Below are positions 12,746 to 24,454 of a stretch of 64,000 bases of DNA, piece after piece. The stretch spans positions 1 through 64,000 of the forward strand of contig JAFREE010000004.1 in NCBI GenBank assembly GCA_019400425.1, read 5' to 3'. Below the pieces are notes generated by a model, which ran no database searches, was not told the origin of the DNA, and saw nothing but the letters and a program-made list of their open reading frames with translations. This stretch comes from Hymenochaete sp. R1 (lineage: Eukaryota > Basidiomycota > Agaricomycetes > Hymenochaetales > Hymenochaetaceae). A program made the translations under genes and the position numbers. Within the stretch, counting starts at the first letter, position 1. Each line of letters begins with the position of its first letter.

Positions 12746-12946
12746 TGTTTGCAGAACAGTTCAATACATCTTTCCTGATAATGAGTAGGATTCGGAACTA
12801 GAGTAATGCCAATAAGAATACATAGGAATACAGACGCCAACGAAGAATACAGAGGAAGAGAAAGCACTCAAATCATAAGAGTATAGATAATCTCCTATAA
12901 GATCAAGCGAAGCAAGGAAAGGAAGAATGAGCAAATCTCGGCAGGA

Positions 12947-13948
12947 CTAAGCCTTCGCTGACTTCTTCGATGAGGGCTTTGAAGCGGGCTTCGACTTGGA
13001 AGCGGTGGTGGCCTTCTTCTGCTTCGTCGCAGCAGCCTTTGCTGCAGACTGGAGGGGACATATTAGCTACGTAGATGCGATAGAATTAACAGACAAACTG
13101 ACCTTCTTAGCCTCAGTCTTCTTCGTACTCGCCTTCTTCGCGGCACCCGTTGCCTTCGGTTTCTTTGCAGGCGCAGCCTTCAAAGGGGTCTTCTTCGCAG
13201 GAGTAGCCTTCTTGGCTGCAGGTACGCTCTTCGTCGTTGCAGTTTTCTTCGCAGTGGGCTTGACGGTTGTCTTCTTTGCGACGGGAGCGGATTTGGTAGT
13301 CTTCGTTGCCGCGGTGGTCTTGCCCTTAGAAGCCTTCGGTTTGGGGCTGACTGGCTTTGCATTCTAATCATAGAAACCATGTAAGTACGCTACCGACGAA
13401 GAAAGACAAGAAGGCACACCTCTTTAGAAGCAGCGTTGACCTTGGATTTGGGAGGAAGTGTAACTTTACCCGAGGCACCTTTCTTCAACTCGAACTCGCC
13501 CTTTCCAGCACCTGTCTTGATGGCTCGATTTAAGTTGGAGAGGTTAAGACCAACGACATCGATCTTGTACTTGTTCTCGGCGTACTATGAAGTACATGAG
13601 GTTAGCTAAGTGTACAGATGACTCGATGGGGTGGCTTGAGACATACTTTCTTGATAGTGGCACGAGATACACCAGTGCGATCACCGGTAGCGACGATACA
13701 TTCCTGAATAATGATTGTCAGTGGCAAGTAGAGAATTAAAAAAGGACAAGACTAACCTTGATTATCTCCTTCCACGACGGGTGGTCAGACTTGCTTGCAA
13801 CATTCATCTTTTTAGTGGCGGCAGGCTTGGGAGTAGCTGCCTTCTTAGTAGACGCGGGCTTCTTCTCCTTAGCCGCGCGGCTCTTGGAGACTGGAGAGGA
13901 AGGCGCGGCGGCAGCAGCAGCGGTAGCAGGGACTTCAGTGGCAGACAT
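12947..13948 (-). CDS. HHO1: Linker histone H1
   Basis: Binds linker DNA at the nucleosome dyad. Five exons: 13948-13757, 13703-13647, 13584-13420, 13363-13103, 13048-12947; 258 residues. An Ala/Lys/Pro tail of about 50 residues precedes one winged-helix globular domain (HPSWKEIIKECIVATG, then VSRATIKKYAENKY and a FELKKGASGKVTL wing). A long Lys/Ala/Pro/Thr-rich C-terminal tail follows. It has one globular domain rather than the two of S. cerevisiae Hho1. Codon bias toward AAG and GCC suggests high expression. A TATA box and two MCB sites lie upstream. Confidence 0.95.
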
Positions 13949-14314
13949 GATGGTAGGTAGAGAAAGAGAGGAATGAGAGGGACGGAGCTTGAACGCGTGA
14001 TCGACCGGGAGTTATATATGGTCTGAGCTCGAGTGGCTGTGTCGCGATAGAGTAGAACAGAACCACTGGAGGTGGGAAACACAACAACCACGATTACTAC
14101 TAGTACACACGCGTCATCCCCTTCCTTTTCCCCTTCTTCTGCTTCTCCTTTGTAATTTTCGTAAATCTACTTTTTGTTTTGTTTTATTCTCATATTTGAC
14201 AAAGGAATATACCCAGATCCAATCCATGAATTGCCAACAGAAAAGATTATTTACAATTACAATCCAGTCTTAATATATAATATCAGTACGTTTATAACAT
14301 CCCGGTCCATCACC
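13949..14314 (-). promoter_or_regulatory. Histone H1 promoter
   Basis: 366 bp between the H1 start and the 3' end of the next gene. Read on the minus strand it contains TATATAA at about 14012-14018, some 65 bp before the H1 ATG, and two exact MluI cell-cycle boxes ACGCGT at 13993-13998 and 14109-14114. This fits S-phase control of a histone gene. The AT-rich right third probably holds the 3' UTR of the neighbouring gene. Confidence 0.6.
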
Positions 14315-16467
14315 TTAGATCAGATATTTTGGAGTCGGTATTACTTTGAAAGTTCCATTCGCTTGCACCGTTCCTGTTTCCTTCAAATCAGTCCACCCAT
14401 CTACCACATTCATCTCATCTTCACCCAACGGCAGAGTCACTGACGGCCCTTGCACAAAGACCTTCAAAATCATAAGCTTCAGACTTCCACTCTCAGCCAC
14501 GCAACCACTCACCTTTCCAGTGGGGTTGGCGCCTCCTTCGATGCTTGCGTCGTCCACCTCAATCAATTTTACTTCAACATTAATCGCAGGCGACCCTACA
14601 TGTGCAATCTCCGAAAATTGTGAGTGAGAGGGTACAGGATTGGGATCAAACATTTGAAAGTCGAGAGGGTGAGAGAAGAACACAGGTCCCGCAACGAGAG
14701 GATGGTCATGGGCATGTACGATGGGTACGGACAATGCGATACGCGCCGGGGTCATGGCATCAGCTCCAAGGGGGCCTTCCACAACAATTTCAGAATATGG
14801 GAACTCCCCTATACGGCGACAAAACGTACCACCAGAAACGACGATGGCCCGCAAACTGTCTGCCACAGCTTTAAGAACGCTGCTCCGTGATCCTGCGAAA
14901 AGTGCTTTGTCCCATAAGCTGTCCTTGCTTAGATATCCATTTTGCAGATGGAAAAGTTTGTGGCGCCAGGCGACAGGGAATGCCAACGATTTCTGGGCTT
15001 TTCGTAACACAGATGCGGCAAGATCATTTAACTGAGAAGGAGTTCTTTACCAACTTTTAGCATACCGGAATTCGAAGTATGATGCACCGACTCACAGGAA
15101 AAGAATGGTTGGGGTAGGTCGTATTGTGAGAAGTTGGGTTAGTAAGTCTTCGGGTTTCGTTGGAACTGTCATGATTCTTGAGCTGTACAGCTATCCTTAC
15201 GCGCGACAAAACTTACCTTCACCGACAGGGTAAACTTCAGTCGACCCAGTCGTCGCAAAATTGGCGTTCTCGTACAGTGCTGTATAAGTGATTACTCGCC
15301 CGAATGGTGTTGAAAGTGAATGAGATGAGATGACTGAATCATTCGGAGACATTGCACCAGTAAGGGGAAACAATGCACGGGTTGCCGCAACACCGGCGGT
15401 CGCGTTCTGATTCAGTTAACTCAGTACCAGCCGGAGACCAGCATGTTTATGAACCGACCTGATGGGTTATGCGTGTGGCTTTGAGCTCATTATTGACACC
15501 AGGATAAAACGACACAGTGAATACGTCATCAGGTTCTTAACATGACCGTCAGCGAAAGATGGTCAAACATGACAACTATTATCTTACTAATGGCAATTTC
15601 AGGAGTAGCGGGCGGTGACTTTGTACCCTTCCTCTCTAAATCCGCTAACCAGAGTATTTTCACGCCGGTTTTTTCCACTGACTTTGGCAAATCCCCTTCA
15701 CCAACCAAAATCAAGGTATGGTGTCCAAAGTCTCGACTCTCTGCAATCTGCTCCAGTACCTGGTCGAGAAAGTGCACATGGACAATGATGGCACTCGGAG
15801 GTTGAGCATCGAGGACGGCAGAAATCAGACTGAGGGTCGAGATAGTGAGAGACGGGATTGATTGAGAGACCAAGGCCAAGTCGGCAACGAGAAAGTCTAG
15901 AGATTAATTTGATTAAGCGTTTGGTCTCCGAGAAATTTCTTAGGTTTACCTATTCCATCGTTCAATAACACCAAAACATTCGATTCTTTAGGTCGGAGTC
16001 CAGCAACATTAATGAAGCCTGTTCCTAAAGAAGTGATGCGTTGCTTCAGCTTTTCATTGGAGATCTATTTTACAGATGAGAAGTGTCAGAGCAATGAGAA
16101 AAAGCAAAGCGTTTCATACTCACAGTTGTCGACCAAAGAGACCTCTCCGATGTGAAGTCCAACTTTATGAAATCGAGAATTGTGGTGATTGTTGACGCAG
16201 GTCGCGTTGGAAGCTATACATTGTTGTAAGAAGCTTCATTTCCGCAACGAAAGAACCACCACGCACCCCTCCCATGAGTCCCGTCCCATAGTTTCTGTAC
16301 ACAGCACTCTGACCAGGTTTCCTCACTCTGTCTACGTCACTCTGCCGACCAAGAAGGATAGGATGCACAAGTGACTTCGGAGTCAAGAAAGAGTTTATCA
16401 TGTATGCTCCTAAGGCAGCTATGCCGAGGGGCCATGTGTAGTTATCTGTGGCAATTATGTTGCTCAT
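14315..16467 (-). CDS. Acyl-CoA-synthetase-like protein, probably catalytically dead
   Basis: ANL-superfamily (AMP-binding) fold related to long-chain acyl-CoA synthetases. Nine exons: 16467-16267, 16213-16124, 16064-15950, 15896-15588, 15535-15459, 15406-15217, 15165-15096, 15044-14513, 14461-14315; 576 residues. A hydrophobic segment at about residues 12-30 may anchor it. Alignment landmarks are recognisable but eroded: the usual Ser/Thr/Gly-rich P-loop before the Thr-His-x-Asn block reads FYPGVNNELKATRITHQN, the YGxTE motif reads AHDHPLVAGP, and the TGD loop reads TDLKETG. The chain stops at GTFKVIPTPKYLI, just where the C-terminal subdomain with its catalytic lysine should begin. Intron 14462-14512 (51 nt, no in-frame stop) is inferred because its removal restores TGKVFVQGPSV. 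A lipid-binding or regulatory role is possible; function unknown. Confidence 0.8.
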
Positions 16468-16690
16468 GGCGGTATCAGAAAATGAGGAAAAACCTCTGAC
16501 CTGGGATTGGATGACGGACTCGATTGATTTCGCAAATCAATCAAAAGACCGGTCAAAGTAATCTTACATAAGCAATAATCACGTGCATGTCACATGCTCG
16601 CGTCGCGGTGGTTCGCGTTCGTGTTCGCCCGAGACTCGTAATCACGTTTCTAACTTTCTACCACTTCGTGGTGCCCTTTCGCGTAAAATA
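16468..16690. promoter_or_regulatory. Shared promoter, synthetase-like protein / SPC24
   Basis: 223 bp between divergent starts. GC-rich around 16600-16640 with CGCGTC and TCGCGT, near-matches to the MluI cell-cycle box but no exact ACGCGT. No TATA box seen. Confidence 0.4.
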
Positions 16691-17486
16691 ATGGCAGATT
16701 CGATGCAAGATGCCATGTAGGAATAAAACAGTGTTTTTAAATGAGCTTACTCTGATTTCTTTGCAGAAAAGTGCTCAGGAGCATGATTCCGATGATCGAT
16801 CCCACAGAGGACTATCTGAATATTGTCAGCGCGGAGGAACAAATGGGAGCCGTAGCGTCAAAGAGGCAGAACGAAGTCGAAGAAATAAATATCAAGCTGC
16901 GAGGTAAGTGCAGTTTTCGTGCGTAGTCAGGTGCAGAAACTCTGACGTCCTTGAACTAGACCACTTGGCCAAACTCGAAGCAGCACGTTCTTCGTGCACG
17001 CGCCCTCCATCTATACCCTCCGCTGAAGCACATGCGGAATCCTTGAATGCTTTAGAAACGGCGCAGCGGAATCTCATGAAGGGTATCAATGTGATTGAAG
17101 GCTCACTGGCTGAGAAAGAAGGCTCCGTATCGCTTTTGCGCAAGGAGCGGACGGCTCTAGAATTGAGCGATCCTGCGCTTGAACATGAACTCGATGCCTC
17201 GACGTAAGAGTGTTCGTCTTCACTCAAACTTCAAACTCTTACATACTGCTTTCATAGGTTAAAACTGACTCTATTACGGGAGCTAGGATTTACGACAGTC
17301 AAAGATAAAATTGGGCATGGCTACAAAATTCTCGTTCGTGAGTTATTCTCTTCCACATTTTTGCTGGTAACGATGTTGAAAAATATTGCAGAATCAAGCA
17401 CTGGAGAGATACACAGTGTTGCTTTCGACGAGCAGAAGCCACCATCGGAATACAGCAAACTTCTTTGGACTTTAGCCTCCTCATGA
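16691..17486 (+). CDS. SPC24: Kinetochore Ndc80-complex subunit Spc24
   Basis: Forms the inner globular end of the Ndc80 complex with Spc25, linking microtubules to the centromere. Five exons: 16691-16716, 16767-16903, 16960-17203, 17258-17337, 17392-17486; 193 residues, the usual size. A short N-terminal helix (PTEDYLNIVSAEEQMG) precedes a coiled coil at about residues 40-130 rich in Glu, Lys, Ala and Leu. The C-terminal globular domain starts at LKLTLLRELGFT and contains the STGEIHSVAFDE strand typical of Spc24. The gene is hard to see because its first exon is 26 nt. It converges on the CAF-1 gene. Confidence 0.88.
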
Positions 17487-17653
17487 CTGCTCGACCTGTA
17501 CTATCTACAAATATATCGTCCTTATACCACTTTTTGTATAACTTCATAGCTCAGTAACCCCACTGATAAAGGATGTAATTTTATGGTAAAATAACGTATT
17601 CTACGGAATAAGCTAGAGGCAATACCGTACATAAAACAAGCATTCAATTTCCA

Positions 17654-20548
17654 TTATTCAACAGACAAAGATGTAGGTACTCTTCCAAGAGAAGCCTAGT
17701 AAGAATCACCAGTAGATGAGTATGCGGATATGGGTTAGAATTAAAGTGACTGACCAAAACTGCGTCTTTCATTACCCAAACCTTGCGTTGAGCATGCTTC
17801 TCGCAATCTTCGCGAACTTTCGCTTCAATCGCAATTTTCTTGACCCCATGCGCCCTAAGATCTTGATACAAGCTCTCAACGAGCCATGTCAGATTCCCGC
17901 TATTGAGTGCAGCCACCTTATCCGCAAGGTACGGCAGCAAGGCAGTCGGGAAAGGTGTCTTAGGTTGAAGCGGGTTCCTGGGTCTGGGAACAGGTAGAGA
18001 TACGGAGGGTAATATGTTAAGCGACGTAGTCGAAGCCGGGGGCGGACATTGGACCGGAGCGATGTTAGCAATATGCGCATGACAGGGAACAGGTGGGACC
18101 GCAAACGTCTGCTTGGGAGCTGGCTGTGTGTCATTGGTTATAGGCGTTGAGACAAACGTGAATGGGTCGATCGGGAAAGGCGTGTCTGCAAGAGAAGTCA
18201 GTGATAGAATCTGATGGGATCCTGAAATAGCACAATACCGTTGAAAAGTTGTATCCGGTAAGGTTTGAATGGTTCGTAATCGCATTCGCCGATTCTTTCT
18301 TCGAAACAAGGGCCCTTGGCAAATGGCACCAAAGGTACAACTTTTCGTTTCTTTGGCTCTTTCTTCCCTTTCTCCATTTCTGCTTTCCTTTTGATGTTAA
18401 GGTTCGACAATGGAGGGAGGCCTGGGGATCCTTCACGTTCTTCCAGAGGAGTACCAGGGGCGTCCACCTCATCGTCGTCAACTAACCATCCATCCATTTC
18501 GTCGGACCCAATGTCACTCGTTTCATCAATCTCGCTGCCGTGAGCGCTGAGCAAGTCATCGCCCTCCTCCTCTTCTTCCCAATCTTCGCCAGAATCGTAT
18601 CCATAGTCGAAAGATATTGCATCCTTCGCAAAAGGAGTTCGCGGACCCACGAGAGCTGAAGACTTCGTGAATGTACCGAAATAGCCTGGCCGTAAGTCTT
18701 CGTGAAACAACAAAAACTTCACGGGAATCGCATCTCGACGAGATAATAGCTCCTGTAATGAGCGCACCGTCGAATCATCGCCAGCGATTTCGGCTTCCGT
18801 TAAACGAGAATTGATATCGCGAACGCTATACTTTGAAAATGACTTATACCCCGTTCTATTGGTACTTGACAAGCAGCGACGCAGTCCTTTCCTACTATTC
18901 GCCAGTACGTCGACTAGTAGCTCTGTTGGGACTGCGTAAATATTTGTAAACATTTAACAGTAGCGAATAAACGCTACCTCTAGCGTCCCGCCTATCAGCA
19001 GCATCAACCTTAGGCCCAATCGTAGATGTCGATGCTCGTTCGTCTTCTTCATCGATAATTATGACACGCTGGCTACGTTCCTTAGCGCGGAGGGTATTGA
19101 TAGGTGCAAGCTTGGAATTCTTCTTTTGCACGAAAGGTCTGAAAGTCCTCTCGAAGTCCGACTTCGACGAGGAGGGGATACTGGCGGATGTGGTTGAAGC
19201 TGTGAGGTTTCGTCCCAACAACTTGCTGGAGGCTTTGGGTTTTGCGAAGAAGGCGGACATAATTGAACGCGACTTGTTCTCATTTTCCGCCTTCTTGCGC
19301 TCCTTCTCCTCTTTCGCTGCCTTCTTCTCAGCCCGTTCCTTATCCTACGAACCGTGACGATGAACTTGAGAGTCTGAAAATGGAGCTTCTTACTTACCTT
19401 CTGAAGTTTCTCTTGGTCTATCTCTCTTTCTTTTTTCGGGATCGGTGCACCCTTGTCATCGGTAGGTTCGTCCATAAGTTGATCTTGAGATGGCTGAATG
19501 TTTGCGTTAGAAAATGTGCAGTGATAAAGCACACGAATTCTCACAGAAGCCACAGCAGCAGTTTGGCTTATCTGAACGTCATGCGAAACCATATTTCCGT
19601 CACTTCCGGCAGAAACATAGATAAAATTATCTTTCTGTTTCTTTGTACTTTTCGCAAAAGCAAGTCTTTCGGACTCAGGAAGTCCGTCAAACAAGTTCCT
19701 AAGATCCAATTTGGCCTTGTTGCCTGAGGTAAGCTGTTAAATTCTCTATAACTTGAGTGGGAATAGCTTACCTGACGCCTTTCTGCCATTCTAGTCTCAA
19801 GTCGTTCCCTGACAATCTTTGGGAGTAATAGAAGCTGGTCTTGTTTGATCTCCCACCTCCAAACACTCGAGCACGCTGGGACTTTTTCTATCCAATCGAC
19901 ACCGTAGTTTATCCGCTCAGCAACAGACAGGATGGCGCATTCCACTGCTACTGCAGAAAGCAATGAGTCCGGACTTCGTTGTATGCCATCAATTTCTTCA
20001 GGAGCAAGCGTTTTTTGGATATGTTTTGCTAGCACTGCTGTCGACTTTTCGCTAAAATAGTCATGAGCACCCGGTCACAACGACCGCAATATTCTAATGT
20101 GGAGACATACCTTTCGCATACCAGCTTGGCGATAAGAGGCATGTGTTCACTCGGAATTACATGAAGGGGAGATTGGTTTTCCTTCGCTCTGGAAACCAAG
20201 AGTTCACGGAGCTTGACTGTCTCTGTGCTTCGTCGTGAATAAACGCGTTTGTGGATAGACAAGAAGCGTATAAACCTTGCATCGTCTCCGACATCCTCTC
20301 CAACGAATATAGTTTTTGCTTCAGCGACACTTTGCCGTTTTTTATTTGTATTAAAGGCTGTCTTTCACCCTTCGACGCTACGTTCCTGTGCATTAGCAGA
20401 AAAAAATGTGACACAAGAAGTACCGGACTCACGCGATGCTCCTCCATTATTGAGTGGTCCATTCGCTACAGACGAATCATAATTAGCTTTAGAGGCAGGT
20501 CGAGAGAAATGCGAAGGAGGTACATTTCGAGAAGTCCGTGTTCGACAT
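17654..20548 (-). CDS. CAC1: Chromatin assembly factor 1 large subunit (p150/Cac1)
   Basis: PCNA-linked chaperone that deposits H3-H4 behind the replication fork. Exons: 20548-20524, 20465-20433, 20377-20276, 20216-20111, 20051-19772, 19733-19398, 19344-18978, 18931-18239, 18185-17755, 17695-17654; 804 residues. Order of domains: an NGKVSLKQKLYSLERMSE motif, a Lys/Glu/Arg coiled coil (ERAEKKAAKEEKERKKAE), an SIMSAFFAKPK stretch resembling the PIP-like ITxFF region, then RPGYFGTF and the acidic DSGEDWEEEEEGDD core that binds histones. A C-terminal winged helix runs about residues 720-790. Three points are uncertain: the start (an in-frame ATG also lies at 20563), the splice between exons 5 and 6 (see findings), and the last intron; without it the ORF would end at 17644. 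Confidence 0.88.
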
Positions 20549-20719
20549 ATCCACGAGAAGCATATCAGGGGCTGAAGGCTCGTCCACGTCGTGAATCGAA
20601 GCTTCCTCGTCGCAGAAGCGATGGCAAGCAAAACAGACGTCACACAATGTGACACACGCGTTGTCACAACCAATCTTTTCAGAGCCACCGCGTTTTAGCT
20701 GCCTTGACGCGCACCAGCC
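20549..20719. promoter_or_regulatory. Shared promoter CAC1/RFC2 with MCB
   Basis: 171 bp between the divergent starts of two replication genes. An exact ACGCGT lies at 20656-20661, with ACGCGG and ACGCGC variants between 20687 and 20712. One short interval could therefore switch on clamp loader and chromatin assembly factor together at G1/S. Confidence 0.6.
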
Positions 20720-22038
20720 ATGTTCCTCAAACCTCAGACGAACAAATCCGTCCCTAAGCATGCCGTCGATCCCGCACTACAACCATGGGTCGAAAAATAG
20801 TGAGCTTCTTTTGTTAGAATTTGATTTTTCAGGTCATTCTGACAGTTTTAGTCGACCAAAAACTATTGACGACGTTTCGTCCCAGGAACATATTGTTGCT
20901 GTTCTTCAAAAGACCCTGACGTCAACTAATGCGAGAAAATTTGAATTTTAATATATCTAAAGGCCTCTAACTGTCCTGTAGCTCCCTCACATGCTATTCT
21001 ATGGACCCCCTGGCACAGGCAAGACGTCCACCATCTTGGCGCTCTCAAGGCAATTGTTTGGGCATGTACTGACTTTATATCTAAATTGTCAACGGGCTCA
21101 CATTGCTTCATCCAAAGGCCAGATAATTTTCGAAATCGCGTTCTAGAACTCAATGCCTCAGACGAGCGTGGCATTTCCATCGTCCGCGAAAAGATCAAGA
21201 ACTTTGCCCGGCAGACACCTCGAGCCCAAGCTGTTGCATCAGACGGCAAAACATACCCTTGCCCCCCATACAAGATCATCATCCTCGATGAAGCCGACTC
21301 AATGACGCAGGATGCCCAATCCGCCTTACGACGGATCATGGAAACCTATGCTCGGATAACTCGATTCTGTCTAGTTTGCAACTATGTGACGCGGATTATA
21401 GAACCACTTGCATCGAGGTGCTCAAAGTTTAGGTTTAGGCCTCTCGATGGGTCATCAACTACGCTCCGTATCGAACATATAGCGACGGAAGAAAATGTAT
21501 TGGTCGAACCGAATGTCTTTGAGACATTGATAGGAATTTCTGGGGGCGATTTACGGCGGTCGATCACCTACTTACAATCCGCTTCTCGATTGTCAGTGTC
21601 GACGGACCCTCCTTCAAAAATAACTGCCGCAGACATACAAGAGATTGCTGGCGTAGTACCCGACGACGTAATCAATGACCTTGCTCGTATTTTGGGGATT
21701 GAGATCGGAGGCGCTGACGACTCGCATGCCAGTGACGCGAGGAGGCGGAATGGATTCGATCAAGTGAAGGCAAAGGTCAAGCAAATCATCCGTGATGGTT
21801 ATTCGGCGTCTCAAGTTTTATCGCAAGTGAGCGTACTTGTCTTCTACCTCCATGGAAGGGGCTAACACGAATGTTTTAGCTCCATGATTTAGTTGTACTG
21901 CATCCTACACTGACAGCTAAGCGAAAGGCACATTGTGCTTTGGCTTTCTCAGAGGCCGACAAGGCTTTATGCGACGGAGCTGATGAGGAACTGCAGATTC
22001 TTGAGGTAGCCCTCCAAGTGCACAAAGCTTTGATGTAA
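20720..22038 (+). CDS. RFC2: Replication factor C subunit Rfc2 (human RFC4 type)
   Basis: AAA+ subunit of the PCNA clamp loader. Exons: 20720-20799, 20852-20930, 20982-21061, 21118-21826, 21880-22038; 368 residues. RFC boxes in order: [13 protein letters not shown], Walker [21 protein letters not shown], the Rfc2-specific [17 protein letters not shown], sensor NYVTRI, the SRC arginine finger in [10 protein letters not shown], and [15 protein letters not shown]. The Rfc2/RFC4 assignment follows from the YPCPPYK insertion region. Introns 20931-20981 and 21062-21117 appear to begin with GC rather than GT; only these joins give the conserved [11 protein letters not shown] and LFG|PDNF. Convergent with SSB1. 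Confidence 0.93.
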
Positions 22039-22248
22039 ACCAATGGAAAATGAAAACGCTGTCATAAAATGTTGTTCAGAACAGGAATACGAGGCGCAAG
22101 ATACATGAAAACAGTACAAAGTAGGCGAAGCCATACATCAGGCAACATTTTGTCGATAGTACTGAGACCATCATCTACAAATGACAACACGAGTGAAAAC
22201 AGATGCGACGCATAAGGGGAGGAATATGCACAATTGCTTTTACTAATT

Positions 22249-23623
22249 TCACCGCATGCCCGCCGTCGCTTTCTGGAGAGCACGCTTGATGCCGAGCTGT
22301 GCCTTCCTCAGATCATCCGCTGATGAATCCTCAATCTCAAGCTTCTCAAGTGCCCGCGCAAGCTCGGATTCAACCTGCTGCCTGGCCCCGCGCTTCAATT
22401 TCATTCCAATTTCGGGGCTCGTGATCGTGCCTTCGACCTGGTGAACGTACGCCTCAAGATCGCTCTTCGCCTCGTGACGCGCGCTGAAGTCCTTGTCGGA
22501 TTGTTTAAATTGCTCTGCATCTTTGATCATCTGCTCAATCTCGGCACTCGACAAACGGCCAACAGAGTTGGTGATCTGGATCGAGGCTTTGCGGCCTGAA
22601 GCACGGTCCATAGCAGCGACCTTGAGGAGGCCGTTGGCATCGACCTCGAAGGTTGTGACAAGTTCAGCCTGGCCACGGGGCATGGGCGGGATGCCAGTGA
22701 GTTCGAATTCACCGAGGAGGCGATTGTCACGGCATTGAGTACGCTCACCCTCATAAACAGGGAACGTGACAGTGGTCTGATTGTCCTCGACCGTTGTGAA
22801 AACACGGCTCTTGTTCGTGGGTATAGCAGTGTTACGAGGAACGACGACGCCAAAGACATCACCTTGCATGGCGACGCCGAGGGAGAGGGGGTTTACATCG
22901 AGAAGGAGCAAGTCAGCGGTTTTGTCGGAAGTCTGACCGGTGAGTACAGCAGCCTGGACGGCAGCGCCGTGGGCGACAGCTTCATCAGGATTGATGGATT
23001 TGTTCAAGTTGCGGCCACCAAAGTGCTCAGACACGAGTGACTGGATCTTAGGAATACGGGTCGAGCCACCTACCAGGACGATATCATCGATCTGTGAAGA
23101 CAAGACGGATCAGAGATCAATTCGATTTTTATTTTTATTATTTTTATAAATAAAGTAGTACTTTACCTTTTCGCGTGACATCTTAGCATCTTTCAGGACC
23201 TTCTCAACAGGCTCGATAGTCGACTTGAAGAGGGCGGCATTGATCTCTTCGAAACGCGCACGGGTAATGTTCGATGAGAAGTCCTCACCCTGGAACAACG
23301 AATCGACCTCCACAGTGGTCTGCGCGACCGAGGAAAGAGTACGCTTGGCACGTTCACAAGCACTACGGAGACGACGTAGAGCACGCGCATCCTCAGAGAT
23401 ATCGAGCTTCGTCTTACGCTGGAATTCCTTCTTGAAATGGTCGAGGAGATTGTTATCGAAGTCCTCACCGCCCAAGTGCGTGTCACCAGCAGTAGCCTTG
23501 ACAGCGAAGACGCCCCCAGTGATGTTCAAGAGGGAGACATCGAAAGTTCCACCACCAAGATCAAAGATAAGCACATTGCGCTCGGTCTTGGACTGCTGGT
23601 CGAGACCGTATGCGATGGCGGCG

Positions 23624-23658
<35 letters not shown>

Positions 23659-24454
23659 TCCGGCGATAGAACCTGCGTCCTTGGTAGCAAGTCGTTGCGA
23701 ATCGTTGAAGTACGCAGGGACACTAAGTATTTCATTAGCGAATCAAGCGCTGAACGCTGGTAACGGACCCGACATACGTGACAACCGCCTTTTTGACGGT
23801 CTTGCCAAGCTTGGCCTCCGAGATCTCCTTCATTTTCGTAAGAACCATGGCAGAGATCTCTTGAGGAGTGAAGGTCTTTTCTTCACCAAGATATTCGACA
23901 GAAATCACAGGCGAACCATCCCTGTCGATAACTTTGAACGGCCAATGAGTCATGTCCTAGAGTAGAATAAGCATAAGTATAACTGGGACAACAAGGTAAG
24001 AACAATTTCTCAGAACCTTCTTCACGTCGGGGTCACTTGGGGGCCAATCGCAGTGAGATCAAGGTAGAGGCACGACACAAAAGTAGAACTTACTCAAAGC
24101 GACGACCGATCAGGCGCTTGGCATCGAAGACGGTGTTGATAGGGTTCATGGCGGCCTGGTTCTTTGCAGCATCGCCAATGAGGCGTTCCTCGGACGAGAA
24201 GGCGACATACGAGGGGGTGGTACGGTTACCCTCTAAATCGCAATTCAGTTGAAACACCAACACAATAAAACGCATACATACGGTCGTTGGCGATGATCTC
24301 GACACGATCTGCCTGCCAGACACCCGCACAACTGAGGAACGACAGAACAAGACTCAAAATTTGGACGCAACCCAATTAAGCGCCTGCAGATATGCACTTA
24401 CGAGTAGGTCGTTCCGAGATCGATACCGATGGCGCCGTCATGGACATCTTCCAT
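22249..24454 (-). CDS. SSB1: Ribosome-associated Hsp70, Ssb type
   Basis: Cytosolic Hsp70 that binds nascent chains at the ribosome exit with the RAC complex. Exons: 24454-24402, 24331-24282, 24232-24094, 24035-24017 (19 nt), 23956-23778, 23722-23167, 23091-22249; 612 residues. Visible motifs: [65 protein letters not shown] and [11 protein letters not shown]. It is Ssb rather than Ssa because the C-terminus ends in [10 protein letters not shown] without EEVD and the lid carries Ssb-like [11 protein letters not shown]. Strong codon bias fits high expression. Head-to-head with the mitochondrial uS2 gene. Confidence 0.95.

Noticed and set aside
15166..15216. Reading through the synthetase-like gene without the 15166-15216 intron
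   Set aside because: Gives an early stop; splicing to CATGACAG restores VPTKPEDLLTQLL in frame.
20549..20761. Cys-rich upstream extension of CAC1 (CDNACVTLCDVCFACHRFCDEE)
   Set aside because: Looks like a zinc motif, but it overlaps the RFC2 start and shared promoter on the opposite strand and is not part of CAF-1; probably chance.
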